60,969 bases of DNA from the NCBI RefSeq assembly GCF_014655955.1, contig NZ_BNBO01000054.1, positions 1-60,969 of the forward strand, given 5' to 3'. The notes beneath the pieces were generated by a model. That model worked only from the letters and a program-made list of their open reading frames with translations. It ran no database searches and was not told the DNA's origin. Positions 1 to 8,343 of the stretch are shown here, piece by piece (positions within the stretch are counted from its first letter, which is position 1; each line of letters starts with the position of its first letter). Made by a program: the position numbers and the translations under genes. The DNA is from Kitasatospora indigofera (GTDB lineage: Bacteria; Actinomycetota; Actinomycetes; Streptomycetales; Streptomycetaceae).

Positions 1-80
1 CACCGCCACCAACACCACACCCACCGCCACCCACACCACCGGACCACACACCCGGCCGAACACCCGACCGGACACGCAGA

Positions 81-118
81 ACGGCTCCGCCCCCACCGGA
101 AGGTGGAGACGGAGCCGT
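81..118. terminator. Hairpin, probable terminator of a gene left of the window
   Basis: A 9-bp outer stem (81-89 with 110-118) and a 5-bp inner stem (93-97 with 102-106) close on a GGAA-type loop. There is no T tract, which is common in GC-rich actinomycetes. No gene is visible in 1-197. The first 60 bases are a CA/CC-rich low-complexity stretch, so the hairpin probably ends transcription coming from outside the window. Confidence 0.5.
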
Positions 119-197
119 CGGCTCCCGTCAGGAGCGGGCACCCGGTCCGGGCGCGCAGACCCGGCCGGACGGTGGAGGCGGACCCCGGCGGCCGGCG

Positions 198-398
198 TCA
201 GCCCTCGGGGCCGGCCCGGCCGTCCCCCGGGGCGCCATCGGGACCGGCATGGGGATCGGGCGCGGAATCGTCCTTGTCCGGTCCGCAGGCCTCACGACCG
301 GTGTCCGAGTGCACCACCCGGACCACCCGGCCGGCGCCGCCGGGCACGACGCGTTGCGGGCGGCCGCAGCGCGGGCAGATCAGCGGGATTCGTTCCAT
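198..398 (-). CDS. Small zinc-ribbon-like protein (CPxCG start), 66 aa
   Basis: The protein begins MERIPLICPRCGRPQ, so a CPRCG knuckle lies at residues 8-12. The rest is a hydrophilic, Pro/Gly/Asp-rich tail with one more Cys in a REACG segment, which could complete a zinc site. The start at 398 was chosen because GGAGGTGG lies 4 nt upstream. An in-frame start 11 codons earlier has no such site. The same ribosome-site motif precedes the DUF1876 gene on the same strand 126 bp upstream, so the two may be co-transcribed. Function unknown; single-knuckle proteins of this size are common in streptomycetes. Confidence 0.6.
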   Translation of the reverse strand: MERIPLICPRCGRPQRVVPGGAGRVVRVVHSDTGREACGPDKDDSAPDPHAGPDGAPGDGRAGPEG

Positions 399-524
399 GG
401 GACCACCTCCCACCCGGTCACCCCCGCGCACCTCGCGGCCGCGGCCGTACGACGGAGTCCGCAGGCACCGCGGCGGCGGGCGGTACGGCCCGCGGCCGGG
501 CGGCGGGCGCGGGGCCGGGCACTG

Positions 525-794
525 TCACATCAGCGGATGCGTCGGGACGGTGCTGCCGCTCTGGATCTCGGCGTGCGCCTTGGTCAGCAGCTGGGACGCC
601 AGGTCGTTCAGCGCCCGCGCCGCCGCGATCTCCTCGCCGACCCGCAGTTGCTCCGAGTCCGCGGGGTGGCGGCTGGTGAAGCCGTGGGCCCGGAGTTCCG
701 AGCCGTCGGCGAGCCTGAGCAGGGCGGCCGCGGCCGTCCTCGCCCCTTCCTCGCGGAACTCCATCTCGATGTGCCAACCCACGAGAGTCTGCAT
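525..794 (-). CDS. DUF1876 (dsRBD-like) family protein, 89 aa
   Basis: The length and pattern match the DUF1876 family of actinobacteria: an N-terminal strand with WHIEMEF, then RTAAAALLRLADG, the H-P-A-D turn, and a final helix beginning GEEIAAARALNDLASQLL. The family has a small double-stranded-RNA-binding-like fold and no established reaction. GGAGGTGG lies 6 nt before the ATG. The upstream side faces the YndJ operon across 226 bp that carries two palindromes, so one regulator could act on both directions. The family call is fairly firm; a role is not known. Confidence 0.75.
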   Translation of the reverse strand: MQTLVGWHIEMEFREEGARTAAAALLRLADGSELRAHGFTSRHPADSEQLRVGEEIAAARALNDLASQLLTKAHAEIQSGSTVPTHPLM

Positions 795-896
795 GACGGA
801 CCACCTCCAGCGGATACCACTTCCAGGGTGCGCCGGGTGCCCGCCGAATTCCAGAGGGACGGCCGAGAGCCGGGCCGGCCTGGCCTGGGCAACGAC

Positions 897-954
897 TTGA
901 ACGCGTTCAATTCCTCCCGTAAGGTCGGCGCCAGAAGGATTTGAACACGTTCAA
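897..954. promoter_or_regulatory. Two TTGAAC-N2-GTTCAA palindromes (897-910 and 941-954)
   Basis: TTGAACGCGTTCAA and TTGAACACGTTCAA have identical arms and start 44 bp apart, in the gap between the DUF1876 gene (minus) and the YndJ gene (plus). Arm length and symmetry fit a TetR- or MarR-type dimer. No regulator gene lies next to them, so the protein that binds is probably encoded elsewhere. Confidence 0.6.
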
Positions 955-1020
955 GCAAGGTCGTGACAGCATGCCCCCCAGCAGCACGGGCCACCGGCCC
1001 CCGGCCCGCCGGAGCCGGCC

Positions 1021-1842
1021 GTGACCCCCCTGGTGAACCTCCTCGTCATGCTCGGGATGCTGGTCGTCGTCCCCGTCGGCCTCACCCTGATCGACGGACC
1101 GGGCACGGCCGTGCTGCGGCGCTGCTGGCCGGCCGCCGCCGTCCCCGGCGCCGTCGCGCTCTGGCTCCCCCGGGGCCCGGCCGCCACCGCCCTCGCCGCG
1201 CTCTACGCGCTCGCCACCGCCGCGCTCGCCCTCCAGGCCCCGCGCCGGCTCGCCCGCACCCGCTCGGCCGCGCCCGGGGAGGTCGCCGTCCTCACCGCGC
1301 TGGCCACCCCGGCCGTGGCCGGGCTCGCCCTGGTCGCCGAACGCTCGGGCCACCGGCTGTTCGGCTTCGACCTCGGCATCCTCGCCCTGACCGTCCCGCA
1401 CTTCCACTACGCCGGCTTCACCGCCGCCCTGGTCGCGGGGCTGGTCTGCCGGGCCGCCCCCGGCCTGCCCGCCGCCCGGTACGCGGCACTCAGCGTGCCG
1501 CTCGGCACCCTGCTCGTGCTGGCCGGCTACTTCGTCGACGACTGGGCCGAGCTGCTCGGCGCGGTCGTCCTCACCACCGGCATGTGGGCGGTCGGCCTGA
1601 TCACCTGGCGCGACCTGCGCGGGCGCACCGCCGACCGCGTCACCGGCGCGCTGCTCGCCGTCTCGGCCGCGGTCCTCGCCCTCACCATGCTGCTCGCGCT
1701 CTGGTGGGCCCTCGGGGAGGCCGCCGGACTCCCGCACCCCACCCTGACCTGGATGGCCGCCACCCACGGCCTCGGCAACGCGCTCGGCTTCGCCCTCTGC
1801 TCGCTGCTCGCCTGGCGCCGCCTCAAGGAGACCCGCCCGTGA
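1021..1842 (+). CDS. YndJ-like integral membrane protein, 273 aa
   Basis: The protein is almost entirely hydrophobic, with about seven or eight predicted membrane segments separated by short Arg-rich loops (APRRLARTR, WRDLRGRTADR). The HFHYAGFTAA segment mid-protein and the THGLGNALGF segment near the end are the most family-like parts and match YndJ-type proteins. The start is GTG with a CGGAG about 8 nt upstream. The next gene starts inside the stop codon (GTGA overlap), so the two are translationally coupled. YndJ and DUF1990 proteins are often neighbours; no biochemical role is established. The twin palindromes upstream suggest repression. Confidence 0.75.
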   Translation: MTPLVNLLVMLGMLVVVPVGLTLIDGPGTAVLRRCWPAAAVPGAVALWLPRGPAATALAALYALATAALALQAPRRLARTRSAAPGEVAVLTALATPAVAGLALVAERSGHRLFGFDLGILALTVPHFHYAGFTAALVAGLVCRAAPGLPAARYAALSVPLGTLLVLAGYFVDDWAELLGAVVLTTGMWAVGLITWRDLRGRTADRVTGALLAVSAAVLALTMLLALWWALGEAAGLPHPTLTWMAATHGLGNALGFALCSLLAWRRLKETRP

Positions 1843-2390
1843 ACGCCGGCCCCACCACCGGAGCGTGCCCGTCCGCGAGCTCCCTCAGCTACCCCGAGCG
1901 GCTGGCCAGCACCCGGCCCGGCGCGCTCCCGGCCGGCTACCGCCACCTGCGCCACCGCGTCCTGATCGGCCACGGCCGGGCCGTCCTGGAGACCGCCGGC
2001 GCCGCGATCACCAGCTGGCGGATGCACCGCGGGGCCGGCGTCCTGATCACCACCGCCACGGACCGGGCCACCGTCGGCGCCGCCGTCGAGTGCGCCCTCG
2101 GCCTCGGCCCGCTGCGGGTCGGCGCGCCCTGCGAGGTGGTGTGGACGGTCGACACCCCGGAGCGGATCGGCTTCGCCTACGGCACCCGGGCCGGGCACCT
2201 GGCCCGCGGCGAGGAGACCTTCCTGGTCGAGATGGGCCCCGACCGGGCCGTCTGGTTCACCGTCACCGCCTTCAGCCGCCCGGACCGCGGGTTCGCCCGC
2301 GCGGCCGGCCCGCTGCTCCCGCTCGCCCAGCGGATGTTCGCCCGCCGCTGCGGCCGGGTGGTGGCCCGGATCGCGGCCCGCCGGGCGTAG
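1839..2390 (+). CDS. DUF1990 family protein, 183 aa
   Basis: The GTG start overlaps the YndJ stop by 4 bp. The protein opens with LSYPERLASTRPGALPAGY, continues with the characteristic GRAVLETAGAAITSWRMHRGAG stretch (two parts of one strand-helix unit), and has a FAYGTRAGHLARGEE core and a VTAFSRPDRGFARAAGPL end. All of these are DUF1990 hallmarks. The family is a compact soluble beta-rich domain of unknown activity. Coupling to a membrane YndJ protein suggests they act together, perhaps at the membrane, but that is inference. Confidence 0.8.
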   Translation: MNAGPTTGACPSASSLSYPERLASTRPGALPAGYRHLRHRVLIGHGRAVLETAGAAITSWRMHRGAGVLITTATDRATVGAAVECALGLGPLRVGAPCEVVWTVDTPERIGFAYGTRAGHLARGEETFLVEMGPDRAVWFTVTAFSRPDRGFARAAGPLLPLAQRMFARRCGRVVARIAARRA

Positions 2391-2635
2391 GACAGGAGCA
2401 GCCCGGACGGATGCGCAGCACGCCCGGCCCGCATCCGGCGGGGCCGCTCGCCCGGCGGACGCCGGCCCCTGTTCCCGGTGGAGGCGGCGGGCCTCGCGCG
2501 GTGGTCCGGCGCCGAAACCCGGATGCGTCCGGAGGCCCTCGGGCGGCAGAATCGGCCGATGATCACGACCGGGCCCGCGCCGGCCACCACCTCCGCACCG
2601 TCCACCTCCGCACCGTCCACCGCCGGGCCGCCCTG

Positions 2636-3376
2636 ATGGCCGGCTTCCTGACCCATCGCGCGCTCGTCCTCGACGAGACCCTGCCGCCGCGCCGGCGGCA
2701 CAGCGCGCTGCGGGCCTGTCTGACCGTCTTCGCCCCGTACCGGTTCCGCCCGACCTACCACCATCTGACGCTCAGCGCCCGGATCCCGCGCGACCTTTCG
2801 GCCGACCCCGCATCGCTCGTCCGGGCGGTGGCGGAGCTGCACGAGGCCCGGTTGCTGTGGCTGGCCGCGACCGACCGGTACGTACGGCGGCGGCGGGCCG
2901 AGAAGCGGGCCGGGCGGCGGCAGGGGCCGGACGAGCCGTGGCAGCTGGTGCGGCTGGACCAGGCCTGCTACCAGACGGACGTGTGCTGCCACCCCGCGAT
3001 GTCCCTGCCCGCCTACGTCGCCCGCCGGATCGCCGTCCTGGAGGAGCGGCCGCTGCCGGGCTGCCACCGCTGCGGGGACGAGCGGCCGGTGGTGTCGCAC
3101 CCGACCGGGCACGGGTCCGTCGACCTCTGCCGGGGCTGCGGCACGGTGCTGGCGTCCTGCTCCTGCGGTGCCGGGCACCCTCTGGATCCGCCGGAGCGGT
3201 ACCAGTGGCCGGAGATCTGGCGCCGCGAGCACATGACGGACGGCGGGCTGCCCGTTCCCGGTTCCGCCCACGCCGCCGAGGGGCGCCCGGAGCGGCTGCG
3301 GTTGCGCGTCGGCCGCCCCGGCGTCCGAGGGCCGGCGGTCACGGTCCGCCGGCCGCACGACCCCCGGGCCGGGTGA
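2636..3376 (+). CDS. Hypothetical protein with a C-terminal Cys-rich zinc-ribbon, 246 aa
   Basis: I do not recognise this family. The N-terminal two thirds are helical and basic (YVRRRRAEKRAGRR near residue 80). After it comes a cysteine-rich segment with CHRCGDE, then VDLCRGCGTVL, then CSCGAGH, enough ligands for one or two zinc ions. The ATG at 2636 is the first good in-frame start, but no ribosome site is visible. A short tandem repeat (ctccgcaccgtccac twice) sits just upstream, so the true start is uncertain. The final 50 residues are low-complexity Arg/Pro. Confidence 0.55.
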   Translation: MAGFLTHRALVLDETLPPRRRHSALRACLTVFAPYRFRPTYHHLTLSARIPRDLSADPASLVRAVAELHEARLLWLAATDRYVRRRRAEKRAGRRQGPDEPWQLVRLDQACYQTDVCCHPAMSLPAYVARRIAVLEERPLPGCHRCGDERPVVSHPTGHGSVDLCRGCGTVLASCSCGAGHPLDPPERYQWPEIWRREHMTDGGLPVPGSAHAAEGRPERLRLRVGRPGVRGPAVTVRRPHDPRAG

Positions 3377-3418
3377 CGACGGCGCCGCCGGGGCGCGGCG
3401 GCCGGACCGGACGACGGC

Positions 3419-3448
3419 CCGGCGCCGTGGCGGTGTCCACGGCGCCGG
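3419..3448. terminator. 12-bp-stem hairpin between convergent genes
   Basis: Positions 3419-3430 pair perfectly with 3437-3448 around the loop CGGTGT. It lies between the ends of the zinc-ribbon gene (plus) and the EamA gene (minus), so it probably works in both directions. No T tract. Confidence 0.65.
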
Positions 3449-3493
3449 CCCGTCGGGCCCGGCCCGCCGGGCGGGTCGGACAGGTCAAGCAGG

Positions 3494-4528
3494 TCAAGCA
3501 GGTCGGGCGGGTCCGGCGGGTCGGGCGAGCCCCTGCCCGGCGGGCCGGCCGGGCGCGGGTGCCGTGCCGCGGGACTCCGCGAGAGCCAGGCCCGCCACCG
3601 CCGACAGGAGCAGCAGCGTGCCCGCGACCGTCGCGGTCGTGAGCCGCTCGCCGAGCAGCGTCACCGCGAGCACCGTGGCGCTGACCGGCTCGATCAGCAT
3701 CACCACCGCCGCGGTCGCCGCCCGCACCACCGCCGCCCCGGCGAAGTACAGCGGGTAGGCCAGCGCGGTGGTGACGGCCGCGACGTAGGCCATCAGCAGC
3801 AGCACCCGGACCGGGTGACCGGTGTGCGGCAGGAGTCCCTCGTGCCGGGCGAACGGCAGCAGCAGCGCCGCGCCGATCGCGAAGGACCACACGGTCAGGC
3901 CGTAGGGGGCCTCGCCCGTGCCGTGGCGCCCGGTCCAGCGGGCGAGGAGCGTGGCCACGGCGTAGCCGGCGGCGGACAGCAGCGAGAGCCACACCCCCGA
4001 CGGACGGACGGTACCGGCCTGGTCCCCCAGCACGAGCGCCGCCAGACCGGTCAGGGCGCCGAGCACCGCGACGGCGCCGCGGCGCCCGATCGGCTCCCCG
4101 AGCAGGAGGCGGCCGCCGACGGCGATGAGGACGGGGCCGGAGCCCAAGGTCACGATGGTGGCGACGGCCAGCCCGGTCGCCTGCACCGCCGCGAAGTAGG
4201 CGGTCTGGAGGACGGCGAGCCCGAGGCCGGTCCCCGCCAGCAGCGGCAGTCGCCGGCGCAGCGGTCGCCTCTCGGGCGAGGCGGCGGGGGTGGCGGTGGT
4301 GCGCCGGGGACGGCGCAGGGCTCGGGCGGCGAGCAGCAGCGCCAGGCCGCCGACGTAGCGCCAGAAGGACAGGGCGAGCGGGCCGAGGTCGCTGGACCGG
4401 TGGACGATGTCCACGGCGGCCCCGGTGGTTCCCCAGGCGGCGCCGGCCGCGGCGAGGCAGGCGAGGCCGCGCCGCACGGGCAGGCGGGCGTCGGTGGGCA
4501 GGACGGGTTCTGCGACGGTTCGGGACAC
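3494..4528 (-). CDS. EamA/DMT-superfamily transporter, 344 aa
   Basis: Ten hydrophobic segments are arranged as two EamA repeats. The first opens with LACLAAAGAAWGTTGA and the second with LSLLSAAGYAVATLLARW. The ends of both repeats carry the usual GEP/GERL loops (LLLGEPIG, LLGERLTTATVAGT). These permeases export or exchange small metabolites such as amino acids and nucleosides; the substrate cannot be read from sequence. The start is GTG with GGAGAA 7 nt upstream. The last 30 residues are a Pro/Ala/Gly tail encoded by short degenerate repeats around 3480-3545, beyond the normal family end. Confidence 0.85.
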   Translation of the reverse strand: MSRTVAEPVLPTDARLPVRRGLACLAAAGAAWGTTGAAVDIVHRSSDLGPLALSFWRYVGGLALLLAARALRRPRRTTATPAASPERRPLRRRLPLLAGTGLGLAVLQTAYFAAVQATGLAVATIVTLGSGPVLIAVGGRLLLGEPIGRRGAVAVLGALTGLAALVLGDQAGTVRPSGVWLSLLSAAGYAVATLLARWTGRHGTGEAPYGLTVWSFAIGAALLLPFARHEGLLPHTGHPVRVLLLMAYVAAVTTALAYPLYFAGAAVVRAATAAVVMLIEPVSATVLAVTLLGERLTTATVAGTLLLLSAVAGLALAESRGTAPAPGRPAGQGLARPAGPARPA

Positions 4529-4810
4529 GGGTGCGTTCTCCGGACGTCAGGAGGTGGTCGTGGTCTCCTGTGTGCGGGCGCGACCGGTCTGCGCGTCGGG
4601 TCTGGGAGCCCGGCGCGCCGTCAGCTGTGGCCGACCCGCTTCAGCGGGCGGGAGGCGCGAGCACGGAAGAAGGCATGGGCACCACCGTACCGGCGGCCCC
4701 GCCACGGTCACCGGGCGGGGCGGCGGGGCGGGCCCGGCCCGGTGCCGGCGGGCGCTCCCCGCCGCCGGGCGCCCCGGCGGCCGGGCGTCCGCCGGTCAGG
4801 CCGGCACCGG

Positions 4811-5524
4811 TCAGGCCGCGACCGGCACGCTGACCAGGACCTGGTTGCCGTCCAGGGTGCGTACCTCGAAGTGGTCGATGTCCTTGAGCTGGAGCCCGGC
4901 GCCGCCGCTGGTGCGCAGGGCGTCGGGGGAGCCGGTGGTGCCGTAGCCGGCCGGCGGGACGGTCCAGGTGGTGACGGTCTGGCGCTCCCCGGCCCGCGAG
5001 ACGGCGACCAGGTCACAGCTCAACGGCCCCTGGACGTGGGAGAGTTGCAGGCTGATCTGGCTGCCCCACTTCTTGCCCTCGACGCCGACGGTGGCCTGCG
5101 CGCCGGTGGTCGCGTCGGTGGCGCTGAACTGCTGCTGGGCGACCACCTGCGGGGCGTGGCCGCCCGGGTCGGCGGTGACCGCGGCGGTGACCGCCGGCCC
5201 GCCGACGACCAGCACGGCGGCCGCGGCGACCAGCACCAGCCGCCGCCGGCGACCGCGCCGGCGGGTGGCGGTGACCTCGTCGACCAGCCGGGTCAGCAGG
5301 TCGTCCCCGGGGCGCGGCACGGGGTCGGCCGGGTCGGCGGCGTCCGCGCCGCCGGCGGCCAGGAACTCGGCCAGCATCGGCTCCAGCGCACCGAGTTCGG
5401 CCACCTGCTCGGCGCACTGCGGGCAGCCGGCCAGGTGCTTCTCGAAGGCGCCGCGGTCCGCCGCGTCGAGTACGCCGAGGACGTACGCGCCGACATCGAC
5501 GTGGTCTTCCCTGGGCGGCGTCAC
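4811..5524 (-). CDS. Zinc-binding (zf-HC2) anti-sigma factor, 237 aa
   Basis: The N-terminal domain carries H30-x3-C34-x2-C37, the zinc anti-sigma (ZAS) signature. An Arg cluster at about 88-95 then leads into one membrane segment (about 96-116). The C-terminal half is an extracytoplasmic RskA-like beta domain (TWTVPPAGYGTTG, FEVRTLDGNQVL). Topology is therefore cytoplasmic sigma-binding domain, one helix, external sensor. The GTG start overlaps the sigma factor stop (GTGA), giving coupled 1:1 synthesis, the normal arrangement for an ECF sigma and its membrane inhibitor. The inducing signal is not visible. Confidence 0.85.
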   Translation of the reverse strand: MTPPREDHVDVGAYVLGVLDAADRGAFEKHLAGCPQCAEQVAELGALEPMLAEFLAAGGADAADPADPVPRPGDDLLTRLVDEVTATRRRGRRRRLVLVAAAAVLVVGGPAVTAAVTADPGGHAPQVVAQQQFSATDATTGAQATVGVEGKKWGSQISLQLSHVQGPLSCDLVAVSRAGERQTVTTWTVPPAGYGTTGSPDALRTSGGAGLQLKDIDHFEVRTLDGNQVLVSVPVAA

Positions 5525-6084
5525 GATGTCACTCCTCGTTCCTCGAGCGCGAGCTTGAGCGAGCGCAGCGCGTAGAAGATCCGGGACCGCACGGTGCCCG
5601 CGGGGATGCCCAGTTCGGCGGCCGCCTCGGTGACCGTGCGGCCCTTCAGATAGGTCTCGACGATAACCGCCCGGTGGGCCTCGGTCAGGTCGTCGAGCGC
5701 GTCGGAGATCGTCATCAGCCTCAACGCCTTGTCGAGTTCGTCCTCGGCGGGCAGGAGTTCCAGCGGCGACGGGTCCACCTCGCGCGGCCGGGCCAGGCTG
5801 CTGCGGTGGTTGTCGATCACGATCCGCCGGGCGACCGTCACCAGCCACGGGCGCAGCGAGCCGGTGGCCGCGTCCAGCCGGTCGATGTTGCGCCAGGCCC
5901 GGACGAGCGTCTCCTGCACGACGTCCTCCGCCCGTTGGCGGTCCCCCGCGACCAGGCGCAGCACGAAGCCGAACAGCGGCCCGGCGTGCTCCTGGTAGAG
6001 GGTGCGCATCAGCACCTCGTCCGGCCCCGGGCCGTACGGCGGCCCGCCGCCGCGTTCGGCGTCACGGGAATGCTGATCGGTCAC
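5521..6084 (-). CDS. ECF RNA polymerase sigma factor, 187 aa
   Basis: Region 2 is seen in LYQEHAGPLFGFVLRLVAGD and the following AEDVVQETLVRAWRNI. Region 4 is seen in AHRAVIVETYLKGRTVTEAA and the helix-turn-helix GIPAGTVRSRIFYALRSL. The start was set at the GTG at 6084 because AAGGAT lies 6 nt upstream; an earlier in-frame ATG at 6240 lacks one. The pair with the downstream ZAS anti-sigma resembles the SigK/SigL type of ECF systems. The nearby heme/oxidation-type COG4315 lipoprotein may be a target, but this is inference. Confidence 0.9.
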   Translation of the reverse strand: MTDQHSRDAERGGGPPYGPGPDEVLMRTLYQEHAGPLFGFVLRLVAGDRQRAEDVVQETLVRAWRNIDRLDAATGSLRPWLVTVARRIVIDNHRSSLARPREVDPSPLELLPAEDELDKALRLMTISDALDDLTEAHRAVIVETYLKGRTVTEAAAELGIPAGTVRSRIFYALRSLKLALEERGVTS

Positions 6085-6251
6085 AGCGCTATCCTTGCGC
6101 ACCCGTACCTCCGGGTCGAGAACTCGCCGTTCCGCTCGACGATGTCCGTCCGTGGCCGGCACCGGCCCGCCCGTCGGGCCGGTGGTGGCCGTGGTCTCCT
6201 TCGACGGCCCGGGCCGGGGCCGCCCGCCCCGGCCCTCCACGGGCCGGGGGT

Positions 6252-6854
6252 TCAGTAGCCGTAACCGCCGGGGGTGGTGGCCGGGGGCTGCGCCGGGGTG
6301 GCGGGCTGGCCCGCGGGGGCGCCCGCCTTCTTGCCGTCCGGGGTGACGACGAACCAGGTGCCGCCGACGCCCTGGCCCTTGGTGTCACCGGGCTTGGTGT
6401 CGGGCGCGTAGCGGTACACGGGCCAGCCGGCGAGGGTGAGCTGCTTGCTGCCGTCGGCGCGGGTGACGGTGCCGACCAGCTTGCTGTCGATGCCCTTCAC
6501 GCTCACGTCGGCGCCGGCCGCGACCGGCGGCCAGGTGGTGGCGCAGGAGCCGTTGCAGTTGGAGGCGGACGGCTGCGCGGTGTCCTTGTCGAAGCGGTAC
6601 AGCGTGAAGCCGGCGCCGTCGGTGACGATCGCGCCGAGTTTGGCGTCGGTGCCCGCCTGCAGTGCGGTGGCGCCGCCCTGGGCGGGCGCGCTCGCCCCGC
6701 CGGGGCTCGCGGGGGCGGTGGCGGCGGGCGGCTGCGCGGCACTCGTGCCGGTCGACCCGGAGTAGCCGGATCCGCTGGAGCCGCAGGCCGTGACCAGGGC
6801 CAGCGAGGTGACGGCGGTGGCGGTGAGCAGTGCGGCTCGGCTGGTGATGCGCAT
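6252..6854 (-). CDS. COG4315-type secreted-repeat lipoprotein, 200 aa
   Basis: A lipobox (LVTAC, Cys24) marks lipid attachment at the outer face of the membrane. A Ser/Ala/Pro/Gly linker follows. Two copies of the family's repeat come next: GAIVTDGAGFTLYRFDKD with the CNGSCATTWPP motif, then TVTRADGSKQLTLAGWPVYR with the GDTKGQGVGGTW motif. The C-terminus is a Pro/Ala/Gly tail. GGGGGA lies 7-8 nt before the ATG. It sits just upstream of the ECF sigma gene on the same strand, with a 167-bp gap. The family's function is unknown; it recurs beside ECF sigma/anti-sigma pairs. Confidence 0.85.
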   Translation of the reverse strand: MRITSRAALLTATAVTSLALVTACGSSGSGYSGSTGTSAAQPPAATAPASPGGASAPAQGGATALQAGTDAKLGAIVTDGAGFTLYRFDKDTAQPSASNCNGSCATTWPPVAAGADVSVKGIDSKLVGTVTRADGSKQLTLAGWPVYRYAPDTKPGDTKGQGVGGTWFVVTPDGKKAGAPAGQPATPAQPPATTPGGYGY

Positions 6855-7190
6855 GGTGGTATCCCCCAAAGGACATGCCGGACAGCGCCACCGGGGGATC
6901 CCCGGCGGCGGGGGCGCCTTCCCCGCGCCCACACCCTTCAGTACGGGCCGGGCGCCCGGGGTGCTCAATGTCCGGCGATATTTTTTTCGGCGGGCCGCGG
7001 GGGCGGGGCCCACGACGCCCGCCGGGGGGGTCACGCACCGTCCCGGCCCGGGGCTCGCGCACCACGCCCGCGCACCGGGTGCGGCCGGTGGTGGGGCCGG
7101 TGGCGGGGCCCTGGACGGAATACCTCGTACGGTGGTCGGGTTGACGCCAGCGGACGCCTGATGACGCCGCCCCGAGGAAGGAACTCGCAC
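6855..7190. other. Divergent intergenic region, lipoprotein / thioredoxin
   Basis: 336 bp without a gene. It holds the two ribosome sites and one striking AT island around 6978-6988 (GATA then seven T), very unusual for this DNA. A TTGACG at 7141-7146 could be a -35 for thioredoxin, but I see no convincing -10 at the right spacing. Confidence 0.4.
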
Positions 7191-7568
7191 ATGAGCACGG
7201 TCGAGCTGACCAAGGAGAACTTCGACGAGGTCGTCCCCGGCCCCGAGGGTAAGGACTTCGTCTTCATCGACTTCTGGGCGGCGTGGTGCGGCCCGTGCCG
7301 GCAGTTCGCGCCGGTCTACGAGAAGGCGGCCGAGCGGCACACCGACCTGGTCTTCGCCAAGGTCGACACCGAGGCGCAGCAGGAGCTGGCGGCGGCCTTC
7401 GGGATCCAGTCGATCCCGACCCTGGCGATCATCCGCGAGGGCGTGCTGGTCTTCTCCCAGCCGGGGGCGCTCCCCGAGGCGGTCTTCGAGGACCTGATCG
7501 GCAAGGCCCGCGAGCTGGACATGGACGAGGTGAAGCGCAAGGCCGCCGAGTCGGCGGGGACGGTCTGA
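7191..7568 (+). CDS. Thioredoxin, 125 aa
   Basis: Single thioredoxin fold with the WCGPC active site (Cys33/Cys36), the preceding FIDFWAAWC strand and the cis-proline loop QSIPTLA. It reduces protein disulfides in the cytoplasm using thioredoxin reductase (not in this window). The start was chosen at 7191, where GAGGAAGGAA lies 6 nt upstream. The C-terminus has an extra charged helix (LDMDEVKRKAAESAG) beyond the usual 105-110 residues. It is monocistronic: a strong hairpin follows 30 bp after the stop. Confidence 0.93.
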   Translation: MSTVELTKENFDEVVPGPEGKDFVFIDFWAAWCGPCRQFAPVYEKAAERHTDLVFAKVDTEAQQELAAAFGIQSIPTLAIIREGVLVFSQPGALPEAVFEDLIGKARELDMDEVKRKAAESAGTV

Positions 7569-7597
7569 CCCGGCGCGGCCGGTACGGCCGCCGGACG

Positions 7598-7633
7598 CGA
7601 AGGGCCCGGGGTGCGGTCACCCCGGGCCCTTCG
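7598..7633. terminator. 14-bp perfect-stem terminator
   Basis: CGAAGGGCCCGGGG (7598-7611) pairs without mismatch with 7620-7633 around an 8-nt loop. It lies between the convergent thioredoxin and GNAT genes, so it is likely bidirectional. Confidence 0.85.
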
Positions 7634-7682
7634 TCGCGCCGGCCCGCCGGCTCCTGCCGGGCGGCCCGCCGCGGGCGGCGGC

Positions 7683-8234
7683 TCAGCTCCGGGCGAGGGC
7701 GAGTTCGTAGTCCCTGGCCGGGGCCCCGCCGGGCGCGGGCACAGAGTCACCGGTCCGGGTGAAGCCGGCCCGGAGGTACATCGCCTCGGCCCGGCCGTTC
7801 TGCTCGTGGACGAAGAGCCGCACCCGCTCGACCCGGGGCTCGGTGAGCTCCCAGGACCATGCCAGCGCGGCCCGGAAGAGCTCGTCCACCACTCCGGTGC
7901 CGCGGGCCTCGGGCCGGACGAAGACGCCGACGACGTGGGTCTGCGACTGCTCGGGGACGTCCTCGAAGAAGGTCTTCTCGCCGGCCGGTTCGACCAGTGC
8001 GGTCACCGTGCCGAGCCACCGCCCGTCGGCCCGCTCGGCGACGAACTGCCGGCTGGTCCGGCCCTCGGCGGCGCGGTCGGTGCGGTCCTGCCAGAACTCG
8101 TCCGGCCGGGCGAGGGCCTGCTCGTACGTCTCCAGGAAGGCGAGGTGGGCGACCGGGTCCCGCAGGGCGGCCAGGCGCAGTTCCTTGACCTTGGGCCAGT
8201 CCTCCTGCTGGACGGCTCTGATGTGATGGCTCAT
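7683..8234 (-). CDS. GNAT-family N-acetyltransferase, 183 aa
   Basis: The acetyl-CoA binding core is visible as VVGVFVRPEARGTGVVDELFRA (motif A, R/Q-x-x-G-x-G/A form) and VRLFVHEQNGRAEAMYLRAGF (motif B, with the family's N-x-x-A-x-x-x-Y-x-x-x-G-F). GAGGA lies 7 nt before the ATG. The acceptor is unknown. It follows the TetR gene on the same strand after 109 bp, so it may or may not share that transcript. Confidence 0.85.
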   Translation of the reverse strand: MSHHIRAVQQEDWPKVKELRLAALRDPVAHLAFLETYEQALARPDEFWQDRTDRAAEGRTSRQFVAERADGRWLGTVTALVEPAGEKTFFEDVPEQSQTHVVGVFVRPEARGTGVVDELFRAALAWSWELTEPRVERVRLFVHEQNGRAEAMYLRAGFTRTGDSVPAPGGAPARDYELALARS

Positions 8235-8343
8235 CCGGTGATCCTCGCACCGACCCCGGTGGGGTCCGCAACGAGGTTTCCGGCACCCCCGGCCCGGTCG
8301 GCGGCCCGGGCCAGGTCGGCGGCCCGGGCCGGGGCGGCCGGGG

